Shown: positions 43,668-51,396, counted from the stretch's first letter. The stretch is DNA of 64,000 nt from SSF14 sp046331245 (GCA_046331245.1 JAXLRH010000013.1:1-64000), one strand, 5' to 3'. The notes: generated by a model not told the origin, from the sequence alone. Made by a program: numbers and translations.

Positions 43668-44327
43668 GGTGCCCCGGACCCGGCGCTGGTCGAGCGCCTG
43701 ACGGAGGCCCGCCACGCGATCGACGCGCGGCTGACCGCGGCGGGGGCCACCCCGGGCACGGTGCAGGTGATCGCGGTGTCGAAGACGCACCCGGCGGCGA
43801 CGGTCGCGGCGGCGATGGCCGCCGGGTTCACCGACTTCGGCGAGAGCTACGCCACCGAGTTCGCCGCCAAGGCCGCCGAGCTCGCCGAGCAACCGCCTCG
43901 CTGGCACTTCATCGGCCAGCTGCAGACCAACAAGGTGCGCGTGGTGGCTCCCTTCGTCGACGTGTACCAGTCCGTCGACCGGCCGTCCCTGGTGTCAGAG
44001 CTGGAGAAGCGGGCGCCGGGCGCCGCGGTGCTGGTGCAGGTGAACCTGGCGGGAGCGGCCGGTCGTGGTGGTGTGTCCTTCGACGACGCCCCCGGTCTGA
44101 TCGAGACCGCACGCGCCGCCGGACTGGTCGTCACGGGCGTGATGGGCGTGGCTCCGCTGGGCGGTCCGGACGTGACGACGTCGGCCTTCCGCCGGCTGCG
44201 CTCGTTGTGCGACGCGGAGGGGCTGGCGGACTGCTCGATGGGCATGTCCGACGACCTCGAGATCGCCGTGGCCGAGGGGTCGACGATGGTGCGCATCGGC
44301 TCCGCCATCTTCGGTCCCCGCGGCTGA
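43662..44327 (+). CDS. PLP homeostasis protein (YggS/PLPBP family)
   Basis: This is a 221-residue single-domain TIM-barrel protein that binds pyridoxal phosphate. The PLP lysine is in VIAVSKTHPAATV (residue near 35). Other signatures are FGESYATEFAAKAAEL, WHFIGQLQTNKVR, and the C-terminal phosphate loop MGMSDDLEIAVAEGSTMVRI followed by GSAIFGPRG. It is not an enzyme of known reaction and buffers PLP. Its neighbourhood of ftsZ, pgeF and sepF is conserved across Gram-positives. GTG start. Confidence 0.88.
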   Translation: MTGAPDPALVERLTEARHAIDARLTAAGATPGTVQVIAVSKTHPAATVAAAMAAGFTDFGESYATEFAAKAAELAEQPPRWHFIGQLQTNKVRVVAPFVDVYQSVDRPSLVSELEKRAPGAAVLVQVNLAGAAGRGGVSFDDAPGLIETARAAGLVVTGVMGVAPLGGPDVTTSAFRRLRSLCDAEGLADCSMGMSDDLEIAVAEGSTMVRIGSAIFGPRG

Positions 44328-44348
44328 CGCGTCGACGGTCATCATGCC

Positions 44349-44400
44349 GAACTGTCCCGTGCCGTGAATTCGTGGCACTCTGGTCCCCGTCGGGCAGTTC
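44349..44400. repeat. Nested inverted repeats upstream of sepF
   Basis: The outer arms GAACTG(T)CCCG (44349-44359) and CGGGCAGTTC (44391-44400) enclose inner arms GTGCC (44359-44363) and GGCAC (44374-44378). This fills most of the yggS-sepF gap and could be a weak terminator without T-run or a regulatory hairpin. Confidence 0.45.
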
Positions 44401-44439
44401 CTCGTGCGCGACACTGGCCGAGGTCATGAGGAGGAAGCG

Positions 44440-45057
44440 ATGGCTGGGATGTTGCGCAAGGGAATGTCGTGGTTGGGCCTCGGTCCCGACGACGAGTACG
44501 ACGACTACGACGACTACGACGACGAGCCCGTCGTCGACCTGACCGGGTCGCACGCCGCCGTCAACGCCAGCCCGGTGGTGCGTGCCGTCCCCGGCTCGGG
44601 CCGCCCCTCCGCCACGTCCACCCGCGTCGAGCCCGTCACCGACTGGGACGAGCCGGCAGAGTCCGCCTCGGTCCGCGTGCTGCCCTCGGCGTCGGGCGCG
44701 TCCCGCCCCCGTGGCCCGGTGAGCCCCCCCGAGCCCGTGCGCCCCCGGGGTGTCGTGCGCCCCGTCCCGGCGTCGGCCTCCGCCGCCCGCCCCCACGTCG
44801 TCACCCCGAAGACCTTCAACGACGCCCAGGAGGTCGGCGACTGGTTCCGCAAGCGCCAGCCGGTCATCGTGAACCTCCAGGACCTCGATCGCGACCTCGC
44901 CCGCCGGCTCCTCGACTTCTCGAGCGGCGTGGCCTACGGCCTCGGCGGCACCGTCGAGCGCGTCGCCTCCCACGTGTACCTGCTGTCGCCGATCGACGTG
45001 GAGATCTCGCCCGACGATCGCCGCCGCCTCCGCGAGCGCGGTCTCGTCGAGGACTGA
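44440..45057 (+). CDS. sepF: Cell division protein SepF
   Basis: This 205-residue protein anchors FtsZ filaments to the membrane in Gram-positives. The N-terminal amphipathic helix is MAGMLRKGMSWLGLGPDDEY, followed by acidic DDYDDYDD repeats. A long Pro/Arg linker leads to the C-terminal SepF core (about residues 120-205): PKTFNDAQEVGDWFRKRQPV, VNLQDLDRDLARRLLDF, SGVAYGLGGTVERVASHVYL, SPIDVEIS. The ATG at 44440 has an ideal Shine-Dalgarno (AGGAGG, 5-nt spacing), which decides against the upstream GTG. Confidence 0.93.
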   Translation: MAGMLRKGMSWLGLGPDDEYDDYDDYDDEPVVDLTGSHAAVNASPVVRAVPGSGRPSATSTRVEPVTDWDEPAESASVRVLPSASGASRPRGPVSPPEPVRPRGVVRPVPASASAARPHVVTPKTFNDAQEVGDWFRKRQPVIVNLQDLDRDLARRLLDFSSGVAYGLGGTVERVASHVYLLSPIDVEISPDDRRRLRERGLVED

Positions 45058-45072
45058 CCCGAGGACTGACCC
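45049..45072 (+). repeat. 12-bp tandem duplication at the sepF stop codon
   Basis: GAGGACTGACCC occurs twice in direct succession (45049-45060 and 45061-45072). The first copy holds the sepF stop. Only one copy is needed by the gene, so this looks like a recent slippage event. Confidence 0.8.
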
Positions 45073-45094
45073 TCGGCGAGCAATTCTGCCCGGA

Positions 45095-45109
45095 GATTCG
45101 GGCCGAATC
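45095..45109. promoter_or_regulatory. Palindrome upstream of divIVA
   Basis: GATTCGG-G-CCGAATC is a perfect 15-bp palindrome in the unusually AT-rich sepF-divIVA gap, about 75 bp before the divIVA start. It could be an operator or a terminator stem for sepF (no T-run follows). Confidence 0.45.
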
Positions 45110-45171
45110 GGATATTGCCATTCGGCGAGAAATTTGGTAGTCGGTCGCGCACGATTCCAAAAAGCGGTCGC

Positions 45172-45177
45172 TAGCAT
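45172..45177 (+). promoter_or_regulatory. -10 element of divIVA
   Basis: TAGCAT ends 6 nt before the divIVA ATG at 45184, giving leaderless-type spacing. Confidence 0.5.
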
Positions 45178-45183
45178 GACCGC

Positions 45184-46491
45184 ATGGACGTGACACCTCA
45201 GCTCATCGAGCAGATCGACTTCTCCGAGAAGTTCCGGGGCTACGACCCCGACCAGGTCGACGACTTCCTGGAACGCGTGGGCGCCACCATCGCGGAGCTG
45301 AGCAAGACGGCACGCGAGGCCACCGAGCGCGCGGAGCGTGCCGAGGCCGCCGCTCAGGCGGGTGGCGGCACGGCGCCGGCGGCGGCACAGCCCGTCGTGG
45401 CCGCGCCGATGTCCGACGAGGAAGAGGCCATGCAGTCCACCCGGACGCTGATGATGGCCAAGCGCACCGCCGATGCCGCCATCGCCGATGCCCGCGAGGA
45501 GGCCCAGCGCCTGGTCGCCGACGCTCGGACGTCCACCGAGCAGCTCCAGCGCGAGGCGCAGACCGAGGCCGACCGCATCGTCGGCGAGGCCCGGGTCAAC
45601 GCCGATCAGATGACGCAGAAGGCCACGGCCGAGGCGAACCGTGAGTACGGCGCCCGCCGCGACCAGATCCTCGCCGAGATCGGTGAGCTCGAGAACCGCA
45701 AGGTGGCGATGGCCGGCCAGCTCGCCGCCGTCGAGACCCGCCTGGAGGAGTACCGCGGCGCGCTGGGCAGCATCCACGGCGCCATCGGCTCCGTGCTCGA
45801 CAACCCCGAGGCCATGCTCCGTGCCCCGATCCCCGGCCTCGAGCTCCCGTCGGTGAGCCGCGTGGTCGAGACGCCGGCGCCCGAGGCGCCCGCCGCGATC
45901 GCCGAGCCCGAGCCGCAGCCCGAGCCCGAACCGCAGCCCGAGCCCGCCGCCTTCGAGCAGGCGTTCGAGCCTGCGGTCGAGGCCGCCGCCTTCGAGCCGG
46001 CTGCCTTCGAGCCCGCCCCGTTCGAGCCCGCCGCGTTCGAGCCGGCTGCGTTCGACGCCGCCCCGTTCGAGCCGGCCGCCGAGCCCGACGCGTTCGGTGC
46101 CCCGTCGTCCAATGGCCACGGCGACCATCTCGGCGAGACCCCGCTGCTCGCCTCGGCCGACCTGGCCTGGAACGACGGCCCGGCCAGCGACGAGGTCGCA
46201 CCCGCCGATCCCTGGGGGCCCGGTAGCTGGGGCGAGGTCGCCGCAGTGCCCGACGCCGCGGCGAGCGCGAGCAACGACGACCACTTCGGTGGGTTCGACC
46301 AGCCCGCCGATGCCGGCCAGGCGTTCTCCGAGTTCCCCTCCGAGGGTCTGCCGGTGATCGGTCACGACCGCTACACCCGCGACCTCGACGAGGCCGTCAA
46401 CCAGCCGAACGAGTCGCACGACGACGCGATGGCCGCCTTCTTCGAGGGCGACGACGACCCGCAGACCCGCCGCTTCGGTCGCCGCCGCTGA
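45184..46491 (+). CDS. divIVA: DivIVA/Wag31-family polar scaffold
   Basis: This is a 435-residue coiled-coil protein. The N-terminal DivIVA lipid-binding domain reads IDFSEKFRGYDPDQVDDFLE (residues about 11-30), with RVGATIAELS after it. A long coiled coil spans about 75-215 (MMAKRTADAAIADAREEAQR, TEADRIVGEARVNADQMTQK). A low-complexity Glu-Pro and AFEPA repeat zone covers about 235-310, then an acidic tail. DivIVA marks curved membrane at poles and septa and directs wall growth in actinobacteria. The yggT gene usually found between sepF and divIVA is absent. The AFEPA repeat zone is longer than in typical Wag31. Confidence 0.88.
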   Translation: MDVTPQLIEQIDFSEKFRGYDPDQVDDFLERVGATIAELSKTAREATERAERAEAAAQAGGGTAPAAAQPVVAAPMSDEEEAMQSTRTLMMAKRTADAAIADAREEAQRLVADARTSTEQLQREAQTEADRIVGEARVNADQMTQKATAEANREYGARRDQILAEIGELENRKVAMAGQLAAVETRLEEYRGALGSIHGAIGSVLDNPEAMLRAPIPGLELPSVSRVVETPAPEAPAAIAEPEPQPEPEPQPEPAAFEQAFEPAVEAAAFEPAAFEPAPFEPAAFEPAAFDAAPFEPAAEPDAFGAPSSNGHGDHLGETPLLASADLAWNDGPASDEVAPADPWGPGSWGEVAAVPDAAASASNDDHFGGFDQPADAGQAFSEFPSEGLPVIGHDRYTRDLDEAVNQPNESHDDAMAAFFEGDDDPQTRRFGRRR

Positions 46492-46518
46492 TCCTCCGGC
46501 GCACTCCGTCCGCCGATC

Positions 46519-46556
46519 CGGCACCGTGGACGCCTTCGGGCGACACGGTGCCGTTT
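46519..46556 (+). terminator. Intrinsic terminator after divIVA
   Basis: The 10-bp perfect stem CGGCACCGTG/CACGGTGCCG contains an inner CGCC-TTCG-GGCG hairpin and is followed by TTT. It closes the ftsZ-divIVA block, 28 nt after the divIVA stop. Confidence 0.75.
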
Positions 46557-46606
46557 CGCGTCACGGGTGCGGGGCCGGGGTGTCGCCCTGCCGCGGGTTT
46601 GCCGTC

Positions 46607-46692
46607 TATGCTGCCGCGGCTCGATCGGCATCGTGCTTGCGCCGGGCCGAGCATCACATCCGAGACGCCCCGCGGGTATCGGCCGATGCCGA
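46607..46692 (+). promoter_or_regulatory. Promoter and leader hairpin of the DksA-like gene
   Basis: TATGCT (46607-46612) is a good -10. The roughly 95-nt leader it would give contains TCGGCATCG (46625-46633) and its exact complement CGATGCCGA (46684-46692), ending just before the G-rich Shine-Dalgarno. Folding would bring the ribosome site next to a long stem. Confidence 0.4.
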
Positions 46693-46710
46693 CGGGGTGA
46701 GGGGGGTCCC

Positions 46711-47547
46711 ATGTCACCAGCGAAGAAGGCCCCGTCGAAGTCGTCGGCGCCCCGGAAACCCGCATCGGCTGCCGCCTCCCCCAAGAAGACGAGTCCAAAG
46801 GACAACGTGACCGCCAAGCCCACCAAGAAGTCAGCGCCCGCCAAATCCGCTCCGGCAAAGAAGGCGGCGCCCGCCAAGAAGGCCACTCCGGCCGCCACCA
46901 AGAAGGCGGCTCCGGCCAAGAAGGCTGCGCCGGCCGTTGCCAAGAAGGCGGCTCCGGCCAAGAAGGCAGCGCCGGCCGCGGCCAAGAAGGCGGCTCCGGC
47001 CAAGAAGGCTGCGCCGGCCGCTGCCAAGAAGGCCGCTCCGGCCAAGAAGGCGGCCCCGGCGAAGAAGGCGGCGCCCGCTCCGGCGCCCCGAACCTCGATC
47101 CCGCCGGTCGTGTCGGTGCTCGGCAGCCTGCCGCGGCAGTCGAAGAACCCGCCGGCGCGCCTCACGAAGTCGCCCTACGACGCGAAGTTCCTCGAGGCAC
47201 AGCGCGCGCTCCTGCTGAAGGAGCGCGAGGTGTACTCGCGTCAGGCCGAGGCGCTGCTGGCCGAGGCCCAGTCGCTCACCGCCAACCGTGAGCCCGGCGA
47301 CGTGCAGTTCGACGAGGAGTCCGGCGAGGGCGACACGCTCGCCGTCGAGCGCGACCAGGACCTCGAGCTCAGCGCCCGTGCCCGCGCCACCGTCGAGGAC
47401 ATCGACTTGGCGCTCGAGCGCATCGACCGCGGTGTCTACGGCATCTGCGCCGGCTCGGGCCAGGCGATCCCGAAGGAGCGCCTCAAGGCGATCCCGTGGG
47501 CGACCGAGCGTGTCGAGTACAAGGTCGGCGGGTTCGGCCGACTCTGA
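46711..47547 (+). CDS. DksA/TraR-like protein with histone-like lysine-alanine-proline tail
   Basis: This is a 278-residue protein in two parts. Residues 1-125 are Lys/Ala/Pro repeats (KKAAPAKKAAPA units), like histone H1 or the tails of mycobacterial HupB. From about 140 comes a DksA/TraR-like coiled coil (FLEAQRALLLKEREVYSRQA, LSARARATVEDIDLALERID) and the zinc-finger position GVYGICAGSGQAIPKERLKA, then IPWATERVEYK. Three of the four expected zinc Cys are absent: only one Cys remains, and the second pair reads PWAT. It should still be able to reach RNA polymerase or DNA, but not bind zinc in the usual way. ATG with a strong G-rich Shine-Dalgarno. Confidence 0.75.
   Translation: MSPAKKAPSKSSAPRKPASAAASPKKTSPKDNVTAKPTKKSAPAKSAPAKKAAPAKKATPAATKKAAPAKKAAPAVAKKAAPAKKAAPAAAKKAAPAKKAAPAAAKKAAPAKKAAPAKKAAPAPAPRTSIPPVVSVLGSLPRQSKNPPARLTKSPYDAKFLEAQRALLLKEREVYSRQAEALLAEAQSLTANREPGDVQFDEESGEGDTLAVERDQDLELSARARATVEDIDLALERIDRGVYGICAGSGQAIPKERLKAIPWATERVEYKVGGFGRL
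46840..47085 (+). repeat. Lys-Ala-Pro coding repeats
   Basis: Near-identical blocks (AAGAAGGCGGCTCCGGCC and variants) recur through the N-terminal tail of the DksA-like gene. They encode KKAAPA units with occasional AVA or AAA inserts. Confidence 0.75.
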
Positions 47548-47566
47548 TCGTCGGCCACCCACCCCC

Positions 47567-47572
47567 TACGAT
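47567..47572 (+). promoter_or_regulatory. -10 element of lspA
   Basis: TACGAT ends 7 nt before the ATG at 47580. It overlaps an in-frame ATG at 47571, which argues that translation begins at the second ATG. Confidence 0.5.
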
Positions 47573-47579
47573 GGCCGAC

Positions 47580-48224
47580 ATGAGCGACGGTTCCACCTCC
47601 GATCGCGCGCCCGTGGACGCGTCGCCCGCCGACGCGCCGCCGAGTGAGCCGTCACGCACCGGCCTCGCGTCGATCTACGCGCCGATGGCCGCCGTCGCGG
47701 CGGTCGTGATCCTCGCCGACGTCCTCACCAAGCAGTGGGCCGACGGCCTCGAGCTCTGCCAGTCGCTGGCCGTCCGTCCCACCATCGGCTTCTGCCGCGC
47801 CTACAACCAGGGCATGGCCTTCAGCGTGGGATGGGGCGCAGGAGCGCTCATCGCGGCGGTCGCGCTGGCCATCGTGGCGGTCCTCGTGATCGCGGCGCGC
47901 AAGGTTCCCCTGCACCACCGCCTGCTGATGGGCGCGGTGGCCGGCGGCGCGATCGGCAACGTCATCGACCGGGCGTTCCGTGCGCCGGTGCAGGTGGCGG
48001 GCGCGGCGGCCCCGAAGGGCGGTTTCATGAACGGCGCCGTCGTCGACTTCGTGTACACGAAGTTCTGGGCCACCTTCAACGTGGCCGACTCGTGCATCGT
48101 GGTCGGCGGCATCCTCCTGGCGATCGCCCTGTGGCGCCTCCCCGATCCGGAGCCGGAGACGTCGCCCGAGTCCGGGGCCCAGCCGTCGCCGGACGACCCG
48201 GCCGCCTCGAAGTCCACCTCGTGA
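47580..48224 (+). CDS. lspA: Lipoprotein signal peptidase
   Basis: This is a 214-residue aspartic protease of the membrane that removes signal peptides from prolipoproteins after lipidation. It has four membrane helices. Conserved motifs are ADVLTKQWADGL (helix 1), FCRAYNQGMAFS, the first catalytic Asp in IGNVIDRAFRA, and the second in VDFVYTKFWATFNVADSCIV. The N-terminal 30 residues and C-terminal 30 residues are hydrophilic extensions. Several genes in this window encode its substrates (lipobox proteins at 8582, 13682, 14208). The rluD-like gene starts inside its stop (GTGA). Confidence 0.92.
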   Translation: MSDGSTSDRAPVDASPADAPPSEPSRTGLASIYAPMAAVAAVVILADVLTKQWADGLELCQSLAVRPTIGFCRAYNQGMAFSVGWGAGALIAAVALAIVAVLVIAARKVPLHHRLLMGAVAGGAIGNVIDRAFRAPVQVAGAAAPKGGFMNGAVVDFVYTKFWATFNVADSCIVVGGILLAIALWRLPDPEPETSPESGAQPSPDDPAASKSTS

Positions 48225-49134
48225 TCTCCGAGATCATCCCCACCGCCCTCGACGGTGAGCGGATCGATCGTGTGGTCTCGATGTTGAGCGGGTGCACCCG
48301 GGCCGAGGCCGCGGCGGCGGTGACCGGCGGCAACGTGACCATCGGCGGCCGGGTGGTCACGAAGGTGTCGACCCGCGTACGCACCGACCAGGTCGTCGAG
48401 CTCGCGGGTGACCCGCACGTCGCCGAGCCCCTGCCGCAGCCCGACGCGTCGGTCGTCGTGCCCGTGATCCACGCCGACGACGACGTGATCGTGGTCGACA
48501 AGCCGGCGGGCATGGTGGTGCACCCCGGCGCGGGCCACAAGGGCACGACGATGGTCAACGGCCTGCTCGCGATGTATCCCGAGCTGGCCGAGGTGGGGGA
48601 GTCGCATCGCCCCGGCATCGTGCACCGCCTCGACAAGGGCACGTCGGGCCTGATGGTGGTCGCGCGCAACGAGCACGCCTACGTCGAGCTCGTCGACCAG
48701 CTGGCGACGCACGCCGTGGAGCGCGAGTACGAAGCGCTGGTGTGGGGTCACATGGGCACGGCGACCGGCACCATCGACGCCCCGATCGGCCGGTCGCGGC
48801 GCAACCCACTGCTCATGACGATCAGCGCGGAGGGCCGTGACGCCCGCACCCACTACGAGGTCGTGGAGACGTTCACCGACCCGCAGCCGATGACCCACGT
48901 GCTGTGCCGCCTCGAGACCGGACGCACCCACCAGATCCGCGTCCACCTGCGCAGCATCGGACATCCCGTCGCCGGCGACGACTCGTACGGCGGCAGGCGG
49001 CCGCTGCTCGACCTCACGCGACCGTTCCTCCACGCCCGCCGGCTGCGGTTCGTGCATCCCGGACCGGGGAGCTCGTGGAGTTCCACAGCCCGCTCGCCGA
49101 CGACCTCTCGGCGCTGCTCGCGACCCTGTCGTAG
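48221..49134 (+). CDS. RluD-type 23S rRNA pseudouridine synthase (frameshift near the end)
   Basis: This RluA-family enzyme of about 304 residues isomerises uridines in large-subunit rRNA. An N-terminal S4 domain (GERIDRVVSMLSGCTRAEAA) precedes the catalytic domain: DKPAGMVVHPGAGH, the catalytic Asp in GIVHRLDKGTSGLMVVAR, and TGRTHQIRVHLRSIGHPVAG. The raw frame runs on to 49228 with meaningless sequence. One base missing near 49065 would restore GELVEFHSPLADDLSALLATL and the stop at 49134, the normal family ending. GTG start overlaps lspA, a common pairing. Confidence 0.88.
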
Positions 49135-49164
49135 ATCGGGTCGTCGATCGGGTCGGCGATCGGC

Positions 49165-49605
49165 TCAGGTGGTGCCGGGCCAGGGGCGGTCGCCGCTGGT
49201 GATGCTCGACAGCTCCGCGAGGGTGTAGGCGCTCAGCGCCCGCTGCATCTGCTCGCCGACCTCGCCCCAGATCGACAGCAGCACGCACTGGCCCTCGTGG
49301 TCGCACGCGCCGTTGGTGTGGGGCTTGCCGAAGTCGCCGGCCTGGATCGGGCCGTCGACCGCGCTGACGACCTCGGCGAGCGTGATCTCGGCGGGCGGCC
49401 GGGCGAGCACGTAGCCGCCGCCGACGCCGCGCTTGGAGCGCACGAGGCCGGCGCCCTTGAGCGCGAGGAGGATCTGCTCGAGGTACGGCTGGGGGAGCCC
49501 GGTGCGCTCCGCGATGTCACGCACCGACGTGGGCCCGTCGCTCTCGTGGAGCGTGAGCGAGAGCAGCGCCCGGCTGGCGTAGTCGCCGCGTGTCGAAACC
49601 TTCAC
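49165..49605 (-). CDS. Rrf2-family transcriptional regulator
   Basis: This is a 146-residue winged-helix protein. It starts MKVSTRGDYASRALLSL (GTG start), followed by VRDIAERTGLPQPYLEQIL (recognition helix) and VRSKRGVGGGYVLARP (wing). Iron-sulphur members such as IscR and NsrR have three Cys; here ACDHEGQCVLLSIW keeps two (C-x5-C), and the third place is Trp. It may bind a cluster with another ligand or none. TACGAT lies 6 nt before the GTG. No isc or suf genes are adjacent. Confidence 0.85.
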   Translation of the reverse strand: MKVSTRGDYASRALLSLTLHESDGPTSVRDIAERTGLPQPYLEQILLALKGAGLVRSKRGVGGGYVLARPPAEITLAEVVSAVDGPIQAGDFGKPHTNGACDHEGQCVLLSIWGEVGEQMQRALSAYTLAELSSITSGDRPWPGTT

Positions 49606-49611
49606 CCCCGC

Positions 49612-49617
49612 ATCGTA
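49612..49617 (-). promoter_or_regulatory. -10 element of the Rrf2 gene
   Basis: TACGAT on the minus strand ends 6 nt before the GTG at 49605. Confidence 0.45.
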
Positions 49618-49675
49618 GGCCGTCGCGGTGGCCGGCGAGGGCCGTCGGCTGGCACCGTTCCGGCGACGGGCGCAC

Positions 49676-49681
49676 TACCGT
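49676..49681 (+). promoter_or_regulatory. -10 element of the phosphodiesterase-like gene
   Basis: TACCGT lies 8 nt before the GTG at 49690 and supports that start. Confidence 0.4.
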
Positions 49682-49689
49682 GGTCGGGA

Positions 49690-50802
49690 GTGACCGACGA
49701 CGACCTACGCCCCCAACCGGTGCTTCCCGAGTACGGGGGCGCCTGCAACGCGGGAATCATCCCCGCGTTGGTCGGCGACCCCGACGAGGCGCCGGCGTGG
49801 ATGCTCGAGAGAGCGGTCGGCGCGGATCAAACGATCGTGCTCGTGCTCGACGGGCTCGGCTGGGAGCAGTTCACCGCCCGCCGCTCGCTCATGCCCACGC
49901 TCGCGGCCATGGACGGGCGGGCCATCACCACGGTCGCGCCGTCCACCACGGCGACGGCGTTGACGTCGATCACGACCGGCCTCGCGCCGGGCGAGCACGG
50001 CGTGATGGGGTACCGCATGGCCGTGGGGCGCGACGTGCTGAACGTGCTGCGCTGGACGACGCACCGCGGCGACGCCCGCCAGTCGATCCCGCCGCGCTCG
50101 ATCAACGCGCACGACCCGTTCGGCTCGCAGCGCCCACCCATCGTGGTGCGCGCCGAGTTCGAGCACAGCGGGTTCACCGCGGCCCATCTCCACAACGCCC
50201 GCATGGTGGGCTACCGCATGCCGTCGACGATGGTCATCGAGGTGGCCCGGCTGGCCCGTGCCGGCGAGCCGTTCATCTACGTGTACTACGACGGCATCGA
50301 CAAGGTGGCCCACGAGTACGGCGTCGGCGAGCACTACGAGGCCGAGCTGGTGGGCGTCGAGTGGATGATCCAGTACCTGGTCGACGTGCTGCCGCCGCGC
50401 TCGGCGCTCGTCATCACCGCCGACCACGGCCACATCGAGGTGCCGGAGATGGTGCGGCCCCATCCCGAGGTGATGAGCGCCGTCGACTTCCAGTCCGGCG
50501 AGGCCCGCTTCCGCTGGCTCCACGCCCTGCCCGGCGCCGCGGACGAGCTGCTCGGCGCCGCCCGCGAGCACCACTCCGACATCGCGTGGGTGCGGTCGCG
50601 GCAGGAGTGCATCGACGAGGGTTGGTTCGGCCCCGTCGTGACGCCCGCCTCCGCGGCGCGTCTGGGCGATGTCGCGCTGGTGCCGTTCGAGCCGCTCGGC
50701 TTCGAGGAACCCACCGACACGGGCCCGTACGAGCTGGTCGGCCGCCACGGTTCGACGACCGCCGCGGAGATGCTGGTGCCGCTGCTCGTGGCCCGCCGCT
50801 GA
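49690..50802 (+). CDS. Alkaline-phosphatase-superfamily (nucleotide pyrophosphatase/phosphodiesterase-type) protein
   Basis: This is a 370-residue metal-dependent hydrolase. First metal Asp in VLVLDGLGWEQF; the nucleophile is a Thr or Ser in VAPSTTATALTSITTGLAPG, followed by EHGVMGYRM. The second metal set is YVYYDGIDKVAHEYG and ITADHGHIEVP (DHGH). These are all the landmarks of type I phosphodiesterase/NPP enzymes. There is no signal peptide, so unlike many relatives it appears cytoplasmic. The substrate is not known. In many actinobacteria such a gene lies near the proteasome activator, as here. Confidence 0.8.
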   Translation: MTDDDLRPQPVLPEYGGACNAGIIPALVGDPDEAPAWMLERAVGADQTIVLVLDGLGWEQFTARRSLMPTLAAMDGRAITTVAPSTTATALTSITTGLAPGEHGVMGYRMAVGRDVLNVLRWTTHRGDARQSIPPRSINAHDPFGSQRPPIVVRAEFEHSGFTAAHLHNARMVGYRMPSTMVIEVARLARAGEPFIYVYYDGIDKVAHEYGVGEHYEAELVGVEWMIQYLVDVLPPRSALVITADHGHIEVPEMVRPHPEVMSAVDFQSGEARFRWLHALPGAADELLGAAREHHSDIAWVRSRQECIDEGWFGPVVTPASAARLGDVALVPFEPLGFEEPTDTGPYELVGRHGSTTAAEMLVPLLVARR

Positions 50803-50851
50803 GCGTGCTCGGCCCGAGTCCGGCCCGAATCTGACTGTCGGCGCGGTTCGC

Positions 50852-50857
50852 TAGAGT
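50852..50857 (+). promoter_or_regulatory. -10 element of bpa
   Basis: TAGAGT lies 8 nt before the ATG at 50866. Confidence 0.45.
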
Positions 50858-50865
50858 CGGGTCCC

Positions 50866-51396
50866 ATGTCGGATCCATCAGCCCAAGAGGTCATCTCGCC
50901 CGATTCGATCTCCTCCGGCCCGCCGCCGTCGGACGGCCAGACGGCCCCGTCCACGGGGGAGGCCGAGGCGCCCGAGGAGCAGCCCGACATCGAGTCGCCG
51001 GCCAAGATCATCCGCATCGGGGCCATGGTGAAGCAGCTGCTCGACGAGGTGCGCAACACCACCCTCGACGAGGCGGCACGCGAGCAGCTGCGCGACATCT
51101 ACGAGAACTCCCTGGTCGAGCTGCGCACGGCGCTGTCGCCCGAGCTCGGGGGCGAGCTCGATCGCCTGGCGCTCGACTTCGACGACGACACGGTGCCGAG
51201 CGAGGCGCAGCTGCGCATCGCCAAGGCGCAACTCGTCGGGTGGCTCGAGGGGCTGTTCCACGGCATCCAGGCCACGTTGATGGCCCAGCAGATGGCCATG
51301 CGGAGCCAGCTCGAGGTCATGCGGGGCCAGCTTCCCCCCGGCGCCGCCGGTCCCAACCAGGAGCTGCCCACGCCGGGCGGCCCCGGCTACATCTGA
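50866..51396 (+). CDS. bpa: Bacterial proteasome activator (Bpa/PafE, DUF2587)
   Basis: This 176-residue protein matches the DUF2587 family. A disordered acidic N-terminus (about 45 residues) is followed by the four-helix core: AKIIRIGAMVKQLLDEVRNT, LDEAAREQLRDIYENSLVEL, VPSEAQLRIAKAQLVGWLEG, and LFHGIQATLMAQQMAMRSQL. The C-terminus ends in G-Y-I, matching the terminal Tyr-containing peptide (GQYL in mycobacteria) that docks into proteasome alpha-ring pockets. Bpa forms a dodecameric ring and opens the 20S proteasome without ATP. It implies that this organism has proteasome genes elsewhere. Confidence 0.88.
   Translation: MSDPSAQEVISPDSISSGPPPSDGQTAPSTGEAEAPEEQPDIESPAKIIRIGAMVKQLLDEVRNTTLDEAAREQLRDIYENSLVELRTALSPELGGELDRLALDFDDDTVPSEAQLRIAKAQLVGWLEGLFHGIQATLMAQQMAMRSQLEVMRGQLPPGAAGPNQELPTPGGPGYI

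Noticed and set aside
46840..47085. CRISPR-like or minisatellite array
   Set aside because: Units are in-frame coding repeats (KKAAPA) of the DksA-like gene without spacers.
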